This document shows positions 44,751-54,552 of a stretch of 64,000 bases of DNA, piece after piece. Position 1 is the first letter of the stretch. The number at the start of each line of letters is the position of its first letter. Under the pieces are notes generated by a model that made no database searches, was not told the origin of the DNA, and saw nothing but the letters and a program-made list of their open reading frames with translations. Origin of the DNA: Nonomuraea basaltis (lineage in GTDB: Bacteria > Actinomycetota > Actinomycetes > Streptosporangiales > Streptosporangiaceae); contig NZ_VCJS01000002.1 in NCBI RefSeq assembly GCF_005893125.1, positions 109,732 through 173,731 on the forward strand, written 5' to 3'. Position numbers and translations under genes: made by a program.

Positions 44751-45383
44751 GTGACCACCCCCGACCTCACCGTCTTCCGCATCATGCACCGTGCCATGCG
44801 CGGCGACCTCCACCGGCTCGTCAAGCTCGCCAGGCAGATCGAAGCCGACCGCGAACACGCCGGCCAGGCCCGGGCCACCGCGATCGCCGGCTTCGCCGCC
44901 GACATCTGCAAGGCGATCCACCATCACCACACCAGGGAGGACGAGGTGGTCTGGCCGCTCATCGAGCGGTCCGCCGGGGCCGCCGTGGACCTCACCGACC
45001 TCTCCGACGACCATGCGGAACTCGGCCCGCTGCTCGACCGGCTGCGTGCCACGGCCCAGGGCTTCGCGGCCGGTCAGCACGTCGCCGAGTTCGGGGCCGC
45101 CGTCCGTGAGCTCTCCGAGCACCTCGACGAGCACATCGAGGAGGAGGAGCGGAAGATCTTCCCGATCATCGAGAAGTACGTCTCGGTCCCCGACTGGCAG
45201 GAGATGGAGAAATCCCTCCGCAAGGGTGGCGACATACGCTTCGAGCTGGGATGGGTGGACCAGTACGCCACACCGCAGGAGATGGCGCACATCCGCAAGG
45301 CGGCTGGGCTGATCATCACGATCATGATAGCCCTGATGAGGCCTGGTCACCGGCGCCGCCACCGGCTCCTCTTCGGCGGCTGA
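44751..45383 (+). CDS. Hemerythrin HHE-domain protein
   Basis: 210 residues; the GTG start is supported by GGGAG. The four-helix hemerythrin pattern is visible: histidine in RIMHRAMRGD near 13, HHHHTREDEVVWPLIE near 59, DDHAELGPLLDRL near 87 and EHLDEHIEEEERKIFPIIEKY near 121. These His/Glu residues would bind a di-iron centre that senses or binds O2, NO or peroxide. A C-terminal 60-residue helical tail with a hydrophobic segment (AAGLIITIMIALM) follows. Confidence 0.88.
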   Translation: MTTPDLTVFRIMHRAMRGDLHRLVKLARQIEADREHAGQARATAIAGFAADICKAIHHHHTREDEVVWPLIERSAGAAVDLTDLSDDHAELGPLLDRLRATAQGFAAGQHVAEFGAAVRELSEHLDEHIEEEERKIFPIIEKYVSVPDWQEMEKSLRKGGDIRFELGWVDQYATPQEMAHIRKAAGLIITIMIALMRPGHRRRHRLLFGG

Positions 45384-45442
45384 CGGCCCCTCATCACTCA
45401 GGATCAGAACGGACGGCGGCGCCACCTCCTGAGCCCCGACGC

Positions 45443-46696
45443 TCATGTCAGATCGGCCCCGCGGCGCTCGGGTATCAGGAACATCGCGACGATTTCCAGC
45501 AGGTAGATCCCGGCGAGCAGGGCGATGGCGACGGGGAAGCCGTGACTGCCGGCGATCAGGGCGATGACCAGCGGCGCGAAACCTCCGACGCCTCGTCCCA
45601 GGTTGAACAGCACGTTCTGGGCGGTGGTGCGGACGGCGGTGGTGTACGACTCGGCCATCAGGGCGCCGAGCCCGCCGAGCATGCCGTTGACGAAGAAGCC
45701 CATGACCGCCCCGCCCACCAGCAGGAGCGTGGCGTCACTCAGCCGGCTGTAGATCAGGAGGCTGACGATGGCCCCGCTCTGGTACAGCCAGAAGGCCGGG
45801 CGCCGGCCGATCCGGTCGGCCAGGAGGCCGAAGACGTAGATCCCGCACGCCATGCCGACCACGGTCACGGCGGTCCACAGACCCGACTTGACCAGGCTGA
45901 AGCCGAAGGTCGTCGACAGGTGCGTCGGCAGCCAGGTCATCACACCGTAGTAGCCGAAGTTCTGCACCGAACAGAGGACGAGGATGCCGATGGTGGCCCT
46001 GAGCGTCACCGGATCACTGACCAGGAGCCGGAAGGGCATGCGTTCGGTCTTCGCGGCCTGCCTGGTCCGCAGGAAGAGCTCGGGCTCGCGCATCCTGTTG
46101 CGCAGGACGAAGGCCAGCACCGCGGGGATCGCCCCGATGGCGAAGAGGCCGCGCCAGCCGAGGGCGGAGATGATCAACGGGGACAGCAGGGCGGCGAGCA
46201 GCACGCCCGACTGCCAGCCCAGGCCCACCAGCGCGGTCGCCCGTGCCCGTTTGCCGGCCGGCCACGCCTCGGCGGCCAGCGTCATGCCGATGCCGAACTC
46301 CCCGCCGAGCCCCAGACCGGCCAGGAAACGGAACACCGCCAGGATTTCCACGTTGGGGGCCAGCGCGCATAATCCGGTGAAGACGGCGAACAGCAGAATG
46401 GACAGGGTGAGCATCCGGACCCGGCCGAACCGGTCCGCCAGAATCCCGAAGACCAAACCACCGATTACCGCACCCCACAGGGTGACGCTGGTCAGCGTTC
46501 CGACCTCCGGCAGCCCGACGCCCATGTCGCTGGCGATGGCCCCGAGCGCGAAGCTCAGAATCAGCAGGTCGAAGCCGTCCATCGCGTAGCCGGCCACGGA
46601 CGCGACGATGGCTTTTCTCGCGTAGGAGCCGACCCGATCCGCTGAGTCGCGGGAGCCGGCGGTGCCTTTGCCCTGGCTGTCAATATTGTTCCGCAT
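45443..46696 (-). CDS. MFS transporter, aromatic-acid:H+ symporter (AAHS)-like
   Basis: 417 residues from MRNNIDSQGKG, with GGGAG before the ATG at 46696. About 12 transmembrane helices. The MFS signature between helices 2 and 3 reads GLVFGILADRFGRVRML; DGFDLLILSFALGAI in helix 1 is typical of the sialate/aromatic-acid MFS groups. It probably imports an organic acid. Same strand as the MHS transporter and acyl-CoA ligase upstream but separated by 313 bases, so it likely has its own promoter. Confidence 0.88.
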   Translation of the reverse strand: MRNNIDSQGKGTAGSRDSADRVGSYARKAIVASVAGYAMDGFDLLILSFALGAIASDMGVGLPEVGTLTSVTLWGAVIGGLVFGILADRFGRVRMLTLSILLFAVFTGLCALAPNVEILAVFRFLAGLGLGGEFGIGMTLAAEAWPAGKRARATALVGLGWQSGVLLAALLSPLIISALGWRGLFAIGAIPAVLAFVLRNRMREPELFLRTRQAAKTERMPFRLLVSDPVTLRATIGILVLCSVQNFGYYGVMTWLPTHLSTTFGFSLVKSGLWTAVTVVGMACGIYVFGLLADRIGRRPAFWLYQSGAIVSLLIYSRLSDATLLLVGGAVMGFFVNGMLGGLGALMAESYTTAVRTTAQNVLFNLGRGVGGFAPLVIALIAGSHGFPVAIALLAGIYLLEIVAMFLIPERRGADLT

Positions 46697-47009
46697 CCGC
46701 GCTCCCAACGATTCTCGCCAGAGACAAGGCATATGGCCGCCCCGCATTGGATCGTCAAGGGTCGAACTCGTTTCGTCTGCGTGGCGAGATCGGCCGGAGC
46801 CACCACCATCATTTCTGATGGTCACATCGGCTGTCACGACCACTGTCATGTTCTTCATCGGCGGCTGATTGGCACACCACAGGAGTTCCGGAACTGTAGA
46901 CACCGCCTTGAGGACCGTCGACAGCCAACGAGTTACCTCCTGGGATCGCCGCGGAGGCAAACGCAGCACAGAGACCGCCCGTGCACAGGCGGCCTCCATG
47001 CTGCCGAGG
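46697..47009. other. Intergenic region between two MFS genes
   Basis: 313 bases. The reading frame of the downstream transporter stays open to 46999, but the encoded stretch lacks helix-like or conserved content, so I treat it as non-coding upstream sequence. Nothing else recognisable. Confidence 0.5.
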
Positions 47010-48329
47010 TCAGCTCAACGTTGGTTGCCCGACCGGCTGGCTGCTCATCGTGACACTCTTCGTTTCCCTCAGTCCGAAAGTGCACGACAGGCTGAGCAAG
47101 GCCATTGCCGCAAGGTAGAAGCCGATCGCGTGGCTGCCGTAGGAGGACACCAGCCACGCCGCGATCAGCGGAGGCACCGCGCCGCCGAGCACTCCGGCGA
47201 GGTTGTAGGCGACGCCGGCGCCGGTGTAGCGGTAGCGAGCGTGGAAGAGCTCCGGCAGGTGCGCCCCCGCTGGACCATAGGCGACGCCGACGATGGCCAG
47301 CGTGACACTCACGCCCACGGCGAACGCGGCAGGTGTGCCGATGTCGAGCACCGGGAACAGGGCGGGAGACCAGACCAGCGCGACACCGTTCGCGATCATG
47401 GTGACCCGTCGGCGCCCGATCCGATCGGAGTAGAGCGCCGAGAGGATCGTCGAGGCCGCGAAGCACAGGCCCGCCCCGATGCCGATCGACAGGACCGTGG
47501 GCCTGCTGAGCTCGAGCGCGGTGGTTCCGTACGAGGTCAGGTAGGTGACCCCCATGTAGAAGAACGCGAACAGCATGGTGATGGATCCGGCCGCGAGCAG
47601 CACTTCACGGGGCTGACGCCGAGACACCTCGAACAGCGGGACGCGAGCGGTCGATTCGCGAGATGAGATCTCCGCGAAAGCGGGGGTCTCATCGATCTTC
47701 AGCCGGACGTAGAGTCCGATCAGCACCAGCAGCAAGCTCGCGACGAACGGGATGCGCCAGCCGTAGGACAGGAACTGTTCCCCGCTCATCGTCAGGCTTG
47801 TGGTCAGGAACGTGGCGCTCGCGAGCACGAACGCGAGCGACGGGCCCAGCTGCGGGAACATCGCGAACCTGCCGCGTCGTTGCGCCGGCGCGTGTTCGGC
47901 CGTGAGCAGCACCGCGCCCGCCCATTCGCCGCCCACGGCCAGGCCCTGGCACAACCGGAGGGCGACGAGCAGGATGGGGGCGGCCACGCCGATGGTCCCC
48001 GCTGTGGGCAGCAGGCCGATGGCGAAGGTCGCGAGTCCCATCAACAGCAACGTACTCACCAGGGTCGCCTTCCGGCCGACCCGGTCGCCAAAGTGTCCGA
48101 AAAGAATCGAGCCGAACGGCCGGGCCAGGAAGGCCACGCCAAAGGTGGCCAGCGAGGCAATCGTTCCGGCGGCAGGGCCGAGGGCGGGGAAGAAGCTGTC
48201 GCTGAAGACCAGTGCAGCGGCGGTGCCGAAGATGAAGAAGTCGTAGAACTCCACCGTTGTGCCGATCAGGCTCGCGAGTGCGATCCGGCCCATGGGCTTC
48301 TGGGAGGGGGTGGCAGGCACGTCGTCCAT
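47010..48329 (-). CDS. MFS transporter, metabolite:H+ symporter (MHS) family
   Basis: 439 residues, 12 predicted helices. The start region ASLIGTTVEFYDFFIFGTAAALVF and GHFGDRVGRKATLV are MHS hallmarks (dicarboxylate, alpha-ketoglutarate, proline/betaine or shikimate carriers). GEWAGAVLLTAEHAP is the conserved motif after helix 4. AGGAG six bases before the start. It lies 104 bases downstream of the acyl-CoA ligase on the same strand, so import and CoA activation of the same acid is a fair inference. Confidence 0.9.
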   Translation of the reverse strand: MDDVPATPSQKPMGRIALASLIGTTVEFYDFFIFGTAAALVFSDSFFPALGPAAGTIASLATFGVAFLARPFGSILFGHFGDRVGRKATLVSTLLLMGLATFAIGLLPTAGTIGVAAPILLVALRLCQGLAVGGEWAGAVLLTAEHAPAQRRGRFAMFPQLGPSLAFVLASATFLTTSLTMSGEQFLSYGWRIPFVASLLLVLIGLYVRLKIDETPAFAEISSRESTARVPLFEVSRRQPREVLLAAGSITMLFAFFYMGVTYLTSYGTTALELSRPTVLSIGIGAGLCFAASTILSALYSDRIGRRRVTMIANGVALVWSPALFPVLDIGTPAAFAVGVSVTLAIVGVAYGPAGAHLPELFHARYRYTGAGVAYNLAGVLGGAVPPLIAAWLVSSYGSHAIGFYLAAMALLSLSCTFGLRETKSVTMSSQPVGQPTLS

Positions 48330-48433
48330 GGCGTCTCCTGGGCGATCGAAGTCGAGTGAGTATTGATAGGGACTGTCGGGCGCGAGTCATCAGCCATGGT
48401 CGTTCCATGCCTTACGGTGATCGTTTTCCTTTC

Positions 48434-50083
48434 TCACGCGCTTGCGATGTCCTCCGCGTCGTGCAGGCCCAGCAGGTCAACGGCGCGTTCCCGCATCTCC
48501 ACCTTGCGGATCTTGCCGGTGACGGTCATCGGGAACTGGTCGACCAGGTGGACATACCGGGGGATCTTGTAATGCGCCAGGCGCCCCGTGCAGAACTGCC
48601 TGACTTGGTCGGCCGCGAGCGGCTCGGCGCCGGGACGCATCACGATCCAGGCCATCAGCTCCTCGCCGTACGTGCTGTCGGGGACGCCGATCACCTGGAC
48701 ATCGGCGATGTAGGGATGGGAGTAGAGGTATTCCTCCACCTCGCGCGGGTAAATGTTCTCGCCGCCGCGGATGACCATGTCCTTGATCCGGCCGACGATG
48801 TTGACGTAGCCCTCGGTGTCCATGGTGGCCAGGTCGCCGGTGTGCATCCAGCGGGCCGCGTCGATCGCCTCGGCGGTCTTGTCGGGCTCGTTCCAGTAGC
48901 CGAGCATCACCGAGTATCCGCGGGTGCATAGTTCACCGGGCTCGCCGCGGCGCAGCACCAGGCCGGTGTCCGGATCGACGATCTTCACCTCCAGGTGCGG
49001 CATGACCCGGCCGACGGTCTCGGTGCGGCGGGCCAGGCCGTCGTCGCGTCGGGTCATCGTGGACACCGGAGAGGTCTCGGTCATGCCATAGCAGATCGCC
49101 ACCTCGCTCATGTGCATCTCGCCGGCCACCCGCTTCATCACCTCGACCGGGCACGGCGAGCCGGCCATGATCCCGGTACGCAGGCTGGACAGGTCGAACT
49201 CGCCGAAGCGCGGGTGGCCGAGCTCGGCGATGAACATGGTGGGCACGCCGTACAGAGAGGTGCACCGCTCGCTCTCCACGGCCCGCAACGTGGCTTCGGG
49301 GTCGAAGCCGGGCGCCGGGAGCACCACGCAGGCGCCGTGCGAGGTCGCCGCCAGGTCGCCCATGACCATGCCGAAGCAGTGGTAGAGCGGCACCGGCAGG
49401 CACACTCGGTCGGCCTCGGTGTAGTCGAGCCCTTCCGCGACGAAGTAGCCGTTGTTGAGGATGTTGTGGTGGGACAGCGTCGCACCCTTGGGGAAGCCGG
49501 TGGTGCCGGAGGTGTACTGGATGTTGATCGGGTCGTCGAAGGCCAGCGTGGCCGCCCGTTCGCGCAGGGCGGCGGGGTCGGCGCGGCGGCCCGTTTCCAC
49601 CAGCTCGTCCCAGCCGGGCTCGCCGATGAACACCGTGCGCTCGAAGCCGATCTCGGTGAGCATCGCCCGGTAGTCGCTGGTGCGGTGCCGAACGGCGCTG
49701 ATCAGCAGGCGCATGCCAGACTGGCGGACCACGTAGTCCAGCTCGTGGCTGCGATAAGCAGGGTTGACGTTGACCAGGATCGCGCCGATCTTCGCGGTGG
49801 CGTACTGGGTCAGCACCCACTCGGCGCAGTTGGGCGCCCAGATGCCGACCCGATCACCCTTGGCGATGCCCGTCGCCAGCAGGCCGAGAGCCACCTCGTT
49901 CACGGCGGCGTCGAGCTTCGCGTAGGTCCAGCGCCGGCCTGTGGGCACGTCGACCAGCGCTTCACGGTCGGCGTGCCGGGCCGCGGCGCGCTCCAGGTTC
50001 TCTCCGATTGTCTCGCCCAGCATGGCTGCCGCGGAGACGCCGGATGCGTAGGAGATCAGTGAGTCACCCATGTCTGGAAGCAT
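48434..50083 (-). CDS. AMP-binding acyl-CoA synthetase/ligase
   Basis: 549 residues. The adenylate-forming P-loop [13 protein letters not shown] is near 195, the A5-like motif GMTETSPVS near 330, [21 protein letters not shown] near 425 and the catalytic lysine in [12 protein letters not shown] near 530. It would activate a fatty or other carboxylic acid to its CoA ester through an acyl-AMP. The start could also be Met at 50071; neither has a clear ribosome site. Divergent from a GAF-LuxR regulator across a 75-base gap with a perfect inverted repeat. Confidence 0.92.
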   Translation of the reverse strand: MLPDMGDSLISYASGVSAAAMLGETIGENLERAAARHADREALVDVPTGRRWTYAKLDAAVNEVALGLLATGIAKGDRVGIWAPNCAEWVLTQYATAKIGAILVNVNPAYRSHELDYVVRQSGMRLLISAVRHRTSDYRAMLTEIGFERTVFIGEPGWDELVETGRRADPAALRERAATLAFDDPINIQYTSGTTGFPKGATLSHHNILNNGYFVAEGLDYTEADRVCLPVPLYHCFGMVMGDLAATSHGACVVLPAPGFDPEATLRAVESERCTSLYGVPTMFIAELGHPRFGEFDLSSLRTGIMAGSPCPVEVMKRVAGEMHMSEVAICYGMTETSPVSTMTRRDDGLARRTETVGRVMPHLEVKIVDPDTGLVLRRGEPGELCTRGYSVMLGYWNEPDKTAEAIDAARWMHTGDLATMDTEGYVNIVGRIKDMVIRGGENIYPREVEEYLYSHPYIADVQVIGVPDSTYGEELMAWIVMRPGAEPLAADQVRQFCTGRLAHYKIPRYVHLVDQFPMTVTGKIRKVEMRERAVDLLGLHDAEDIASA

Positions 50084-50103
50084 CAGCCCGGTCAGAAGGG
50101 AGC

Positions 50104-50125
50104 GCTACCCCCGTTCAGGGGTAGC
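50104..50125. promoter_or_regulatory. Inverted-repeat operator between ligase and GAF-LuxR regulator
   Basis: GCTACCCC, six bases, GGGGTAGC: a perfect 8-bp inverted repeat in the only 75 bases separating the divergent genes. Its centre is 44 bases from the regulator start and 31 from the ligase start. I infer it is the binding site of the GAF-LuxR protein, controlling both directions. Confidence 0.65.
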
Positions 50126-50158
50126 CGCGAAGCGCAGACCGCGTGACATTCTGATGAC

Positions 50159-51037
50159 ATGGCGGTAACACATTCTCCGGCGGGTGCCCCGGTGCCTCAG
50201 CTCGGCGTGCTCCTGCGGGCCGCCCTGGGCCGCATGCGGCACGCGACCGGCCTGCCCGTCACCTTTGGCGGCGCCGTCGCGCTCAATAGCCGCAACGTGC
50301 GCCTCACGGAGCTCACCGGCACCTGCACCGATGCGCTGCGCGGGCTGGTTATCCGCGCCGGCAACGGCCTCGGCGGACGGGTCCTGGTCACCGCCCGGCC
50401 CGGCAGCGTGGAGGACTACGCCACCGACGCACGCATCAGCCACGAATATGACGAGCCGGTGACCGCCGAGGGCCTGCGGGCGATCGCGGCCGTCCCGGTC
50501 GTGGTGGGCGAGTCCGTGTTCGGCGTCCTGTACGGCGGCATCCGCCAGCCGCTGCCGCTCGGCACTCGGGTGCTGGACGCCATGAGCCAGGTCGCGACGC
50601 GGCTGGGCATCGAGCTGACCGTCCGGTCGGAGGTGCAGCGACGGGTGGCCGACCTGGAAACAGCCGCGATCACCCGCGCGGCCCGCGAGGATGCACCCAC
50701 CGCACCAGAATGGGAACAACTGCGCGAAGCGCACGCTGAACTACGCTCGATCGCCCAGCAGATCACCGACCCTGCCCTGCGCCACCGCCTCCAGGCCGTT
50801 TGCGACCGGCTGCCCCCGTCCCGCAGCAGACCCACCTTGAACAACCCGCTGTCATCCCGGGAACTCGACGTGCTGTCCCTGGTCGCAGTGGGCTGCAGCA
50901 ACGCAGAAGCGGGACGGCGCCTGCGCCTGCAGCCCGAGACGGCCAAGAGCTACCTGCGCAGCGCGATGCGCAAGCTCGGCACGCACACCCGGATGGAGAC
51001 GGTGATCGCAGCCAGACGGGCGGGCCTTCTTCCCTGA
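50159..51037 (+). CDS. GAF-domain LuxR-type transcriptional regulator
   Basis: 292 residues. The N-terminal GAF domain (about 15-160; GLVIRAGNGLGGRVLVTARPG and IAAVPVVVGESVFGVLYGG) is the probable ligand sensor. The C-terminal LuxR helix-turn-helix is SRELDVLSLVAVGCSNAEAG followed by RRLRLQPETAKSYLRSAMRK. No receiver domain. Divergent from the acyl-CoA ligase, so it may respond to the acid substrate. It ends before a GC-rich hairpin. Confidence 0.9.
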   Translation: MAVTHSPAGAPVPQLGVLLRAALGRMRHATGLPVTFGGAVALNSRNVRLTELTGTCTDALRGLVIRAGNGLGGRVLVTARPGSVEDYATDARISHEYDEPVTAEGLRAIAAVPVVVGESVFGVLYGGIRQPLPLGTRVLDAMSQVATRLGIELTVRSEVQRRVADLETAAITRAAREDAPTAPEWEQLREAHAELRSIAQQITDPALRHRLQAVCDRLPPSRSRPTLNNPLSSRELDVLSLVAVGCSNAEAGRRLRLQPETAKSYLRSAMRKLGTHTRMETVIAARRAGLLP

Positions 51038-51039
51038 CC

Positions 51040-51079
51040 GCGGCCGGCCATCGAGCACGCCATCTCACCGGCCGGCCGC
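51040..51079. terminator. Bidirectional terminator-like hairpin
   Basis: GCGGCCGGCC at 51040-51049 pairs perfectly with GGCCGGCCGC at 51070-51079 around a 20-base loop. It sits three bases after the LuxR stop and 11 bases before the end of the convergent glycosidase gene. No T-tract, as is common in these genomes. Confidence 0.6.
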
Positions 51080-51090
51080 GCCCCTTCATG

Positions 51091-52773
51091 TCAAAGTCGC
51101 GATCGCTCCCCGCTTCGCCGTTCGTGGGCGGCGGCCAGGATGAGGTAGGCGCTGGCCGTCCAGGTGTAGGCGCGGTCGCGCAGGCCTTCACCGGTGCGGG
51201 CGTCGAAATTCTCGGCGAACCCGGACTTCTCGCACAAACTTCGGAAGCGGGCGCTGATCTCGTCGGCAAGATGGTGGTATCCGGCGCGGCGCAGACCGTC
51301 CTCGATCAGGATGGTCGAGGGCGCCCAGATGGGACCGCGCCAGTAGCCGTCGTCCTGGTAGTGGTCAGAGGTAGGCAGCTCGGTGGCGGGTCCGAACGCG
51401 GTCAGATGGGCCTCGATCCGGGCGGCGAGCGCGGCGCGCACGACTTCGGGCAGCTCCTCCCCCAGCACGATCGGCATGAGGTCGAGCAGGCTTGAGCTGG
51501 ACCAGGTCCGTCCCGAGTGCGCGCCCCGGGCGACGAACCGTTCGCCGTCCCATAGCTCGGCGAGGAGCGCCTCGCGCATCCGGTCGGCTTGCAGCGTCCA
51601 TCGGGCGGCCGCGCCCGGGTCGGGGGCCAGGCGGACGAGCGCGCGCATCTGGAGGACGAGGAAGGCGGCCAGGTCGGCGGTCTCGACGACGCGCTCGGGG
51701 TCGAAGGTGGTGGCGTTGTCCCAGCCGCTGTCGTTGCCGTGCTGGTAGTGCGGCAGCTCCCGGCCGGGTACGCGCCGGGCGTCCAGCCAGAAGGTGGTCC
51801 ACCGCTCCAGCAGCCGGTACGTCTCCACCGGCTCGACCGCGGGAGACAGATTCCGCAGCGCCCAGCCGTGGATGGGCGGCTTGACGAAGTTGTAGAGGAT
51901 CTCGGAGTGGGTGACGGAGTCGGGCAGCGCTCCCGCGGTGTCCTGGTGGTCGAAGGGCAGCAGGAACTGGTCCCAGGCCAGGCCGGGCAGGCCGCCGGCC
52001 AGGGCCATGGCGTTGAAGCAGTGGTCCCAGCTCCACACCTTGTTCATCCAGTGCTTGGACATGAGCACGGCAGGCCGGGTGACGAATCCGGCCGGGCGCA
52101 CGGTGGCCGACCACAGCACGTACGCGGCCAGCTCGGCGGCGGGCGTCCGGTCGCTGCGCCAGGGCGCGACCGCCCCGGCGAACGCGTCGAATTCGGCTCT
52201 CGCCGTCTTGACGACCTGTTCGAAGGGGTCCGTGCTCGCATAGGGGGCACGGGCGGTCTCGTACTCCTCGATGGCGATCTCCCACTCGCCGTCCAGGACG
52301 ATGCCGCGCTCGGCGGTGCCGAGCGCCTGCGCGCCGAGATGCTCTGCCTGCCCGCTGAGGAGGGTGATCCGGTAGCGGCACCCGGTCTGGTAGACGGTGA
52401 AGACGTACGATCCGTCGACGGGGTCCCGATAGAAGTACGGGCCGCTGAACGGGGTCAGGACGGGGTCGGCGGCCAGCAGGCGCAGCCCCAGGCCGCGACT
52501 CTTGACGCGCACGGTGTCGGCGCTTTCGTAGGCGAGGTCGATCCGGTTGCCGTCGTGACTCCAGGTGAGCTGGTGCGGGGCGGCCGTGACGACCGCCTCG
52601 GCGGTGGGGATCAGCCTCAGGATCGGGTGCATGCCGGTCTGGTGTGAAACCAGGTGCACGTCTTGGGCGTAGGTCTTCTCCGCCACCACGGGCGAGAAGC
52701 CGAACCAGGATCCGTGGTAGCTGAACGGGATTTCCCACAGGGAGAACACCGGGCCGGAGGCGGCGACGGTCAT
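51091..52773 (-). CDS. GH63/MGH1-like glycoside hydrolase
   Basis: 560 residues from MTVAASGPVFSLWEIPFSYHG. The N-terminal beta-sandwich is followed by an (alpha/alpha)6 catalytic part: SKHWMNKVWSWDHCFNAMAL near 240, then GALPDSVTHSEILYNFVKPP and the C-terminal YWRGPIWAPSTILIEDGL. This pattern matches the mannosylglycerate hydrolase (MGH1)/GH63 glucosidase group. No signal peptide, so it acts on sugar imported by the ABC transporter upstream, starting 17 bases after the permease gene ends. Substrate is probably an alpha-glucosyl or mannosyl disaccharide. Confidence 0.85.
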   Translation of the reverse strand: MTVAASGPVFSLWEIPFSYHGSWFGFSPVVAEKTYAQDVHLVSHQTGMHPILRLIPTAEAVVTAAPHQLTWSHDGNRIDLAYESADTVRVKSRGLGLRLLAADPVLTPFSGPYFYRDPVDGSYVFTVYQTGCRYRITLLSGQAEHLGAQALGTAERGIVLDGEWEIAIEEYETARAPYASTDPFEQVVKTARAEFDAFAGAVAPWRSDRTPAAELAAYVLWSATVRPAGFVTRPAVLMSKHWMNKVWSWDHCFNAMALAGGLPGLAWDQFLLPFDHQDTAGALPDSVTHSEILYNFVKPPIHGWALRNLSPAVEPVETYRLLERWTTFWLDARRVPGRELPHYQHGNDSGWDNATTFDPERVVETADLAAFLVLQMRALVRLAPDPGAAARWTLQADRMREALLAELWDGERFVARGAHSGRTWSSSSLLDLMPIVLGEELPEVVRAALAARIEAHLTAFGPATELPTSDHYQDDGYWRGPIWAPSTILIEDGLRRAGYHHLADEISARFRSLCEKSGFAENFDARTGEGLRDRAYTWTASAYLILAAAHERRSGERSRL

Positions 52774-52790
52774 GAAAGGAGGGTCCCTTC

Positions 52791-53597
52791 TTAGTCTTTG
52801 ACTGCGCCTGCGGTGACGCCGGCGGCGACGTAGCGCTGGGCGACGACGAGCAGGATGGTGGCCGGGATGGAGGCGATCACAGCGGTGGCCATGATGGCGT
52901 TCCACTCCTGGTTGTTGTTGCCGATGTAGTGGTAGATGCCGAGGGTGATCGGCTGGTGGTCGCCGCCCTGGTCGAGGGTGCTGGCGAAGATGAAGTCCGA
53001 CCACGCCCACAGGAACGCGAACAGCGACACGGTGATGAGGGAGTTGCGGCTGACCGGCAGCACGATCGACCAGAACGTGCGTACCACCCCGGCGCCGTCG
53101 GTGCGGGCGGCCTGCAGCAGCTCTTCGGGGATGCCGCCCATGAACGTGGTGAGGATCAGCACGGCGAACGGTACGGCGAGGGTGGAGTCGGCGACGATCA
53201 GCCCGGGGACGGTGTTGAGCACGCCGGCGTTGAGGAAGATGGCGTAAAAGCCCATCGCCATGATGATCCCGGGGATCATCTGCGCGATCAGCAACACGAA
53301 GCTCAGCGCGCCGCCGCCGCGCGGGCGCAGCTTGGCCAGCGAGTACGCGGCCGGCGCCGCGAGCAGCAGCGTCACCGTCACCGTGCCCAGCCCGACGACC
53401 AGGCTCACGCCCAGGTACGGCAGCTGCTGGTCGAGGACCGCCCGGTAGCCCTCCAGCGTTCCGTTGAGCGGGAACCAGTTCGGCGGGCTCTTGCGCATGT
53501 CGGTGTCACGGGTGAAGGACACGTTGATCATCCAGTAGACCGGGAACAGCATCACGCCGGTCAGCACCAGCCCGATCGCGGTCTTCCAGTGCCTCAT
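52791..53597 (-). CDS. Carbohydrate ABC transporter permease (MalG/CUT1 type)
   Basis: 268 residues with six transmembrane helices and the EAA loop EELLQAARTDGAGVVRTFWSIVLPV near 168-192. It opens RHWKTAIGLVLTGVMLFPVYWMI. The start overlaps the stop of the other permease by four bases (53594-53597). Partner of the upstream permease and binding lipoprotein. No ATPase gene is present; in Actinobacteria a shared MsiK-type ATPase commonly serves such systems. Confidence 0.92.
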   Translation of the reverse strand: MRHWKTAIGLVLTGVMLFPVYWMINVSFTRDTDMRKSPPNWFPLNGTLEGYRAVLDQQLPYLGVSLVVGLGTVTVTLLLAAPAAYSLAKLRPRGGGALSFVLLIAQMIPGIIMAMGFYAIFLNAGVLNTVPGLIVADSTLAVPFAVLILTTFMGGIPEELLQAARTDGAGVVRTFWSIVLPVSRNSLITVSLFAFLWAWSDFIFASTLDQGGDHQPITLGIYHYIGNNNQEWNAIMATAVIASIPATILLVVAQRYVAAGVTAGAVKD

Positions 53598-54547
53598 GCC
53601 AGTGCCTGCTTCCGCTGCACGCGGATGTAGATCAGCCCGAAGACGAGCGCCATCACGATCAGCAGGTTGCCCACGGCCGCACCGGGCCCGAAGGAGGGCA
53701 CCAGGTTGCCGAACCCGAGCCGGTAGGACCAGGTGGCGAACGTGGTGGAGGCCCCGCTCGGCCCGCCCTTGGTCATGATCCAGATGATGTCGAACACCTT
53801 CAGCGTGTAGACCAGCCCGAGCAGGATGGTGATCGCCGACACCGGGCGCAGCAGCGGGAAGGTCACCTTCCAGAACCGCTGCCAGCCGGTGGCCCCGTCC
53901 AGCGCGGCGGCCTCGTACACGGCCGGCGGGATCGCCTGCAGCCCGGAGTACAGCACCACCAGGTTGAACGGGACGCCGATCCAGACGTTGGCGATGATGA
54001 CCGACCACAGCGACCAGTCCGGCGAGGTCAGCCAGTTCACCGGGCCGATGCCGAACCCGGTCAGCACCGCGTTGACCACGCCGGAGTCGCTGTTGAGCAT
54101 CCACGACCAGGTCGAGGCCGACACGATCAGCGGCAGCAGCCACGGCACCAGGAACAACGCCCGCAACGTGGCCGACAGCCGGAAGTGCTTCACGAAGAAC
54201 AGAGCCAGCCCCAGCCCGATGCCGAACTGGAAGGCCAGCGACACCAGCGTGAACACCGCCGTGTGCCACAGCGCGGGACCGAACGTCGCGTCGCCGAAGA
54301 CCCTGGCGTAGTTGGCGAACCCCGTGAAGGGCGCATCCCCCTGCACGAACGAGCGCACCGTGTAGTTGCGCAGGCTCAGCTCGACGTTGCGATACAGCGG
54401 ATAGGCGTAGAACACCAGCAGGTAGACGACGACCGGGGCCAGGAACGCCCAGGCGGCCCACTGCCCCGATCGGGTGCGTGCCACCGCCCGCCGGCCACGT
54501 CCCGCCACAGGGGCGGGACGCGCCGGCGTCTGCAGGACTCTGCTCAT
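53594..54547 (-). CDS. Carbohydrate ABC transporter permease (MalF/CUT1 type)
   Basis: 317 residues from MSRVLQTPARP. Six helices (first WAAWAFLAPVVVYLLVFYAYP) and the EAA loop YEAAALDGATGWQRFWKVTFPLL near 230. It follows the binding-protein gene by only five bases and overlaps the next permease. Membrane-spanning half of the sugar importer. Confidence 0.92.
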   Translation of the reverse strand: MSRVLQTPARPAPVAGRGRRAVARTRSGQWAAWAFLAPVVVYLLVFYAYPLYRNVELSLRNYTVRSFVQGDAPFTGFANYARVFGDATFGPALWHTAVFTLVSLAFQFGIGLGLALFFVKHFRLSATLRALFLVPWLLPLIVSASTWSWMLNSDSGVVNAVLTGFGIGPVNWLTSPDWSLWSVIIANVWIGVPFNLVVLYSGLQAIPPAVYEAAALDGATGWQRFWKVTFPLLRPVSAITILLGLVYTLKVFDIIWIMTKGGPSGASTTFATWSYRLGFGNLVPSFGPGAAVGNLLIVMALVFGLIYIRVQRKQALA

Positions 54548-54552
54548 CACTG

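Noticed and set aside
46697..46999. N-terminal extension of the MFS transporter at 45443
   Set aside because: The frame is open, but the extension has no helices or conserved content, and the start at 46696 has a ribosome site and matches family length.
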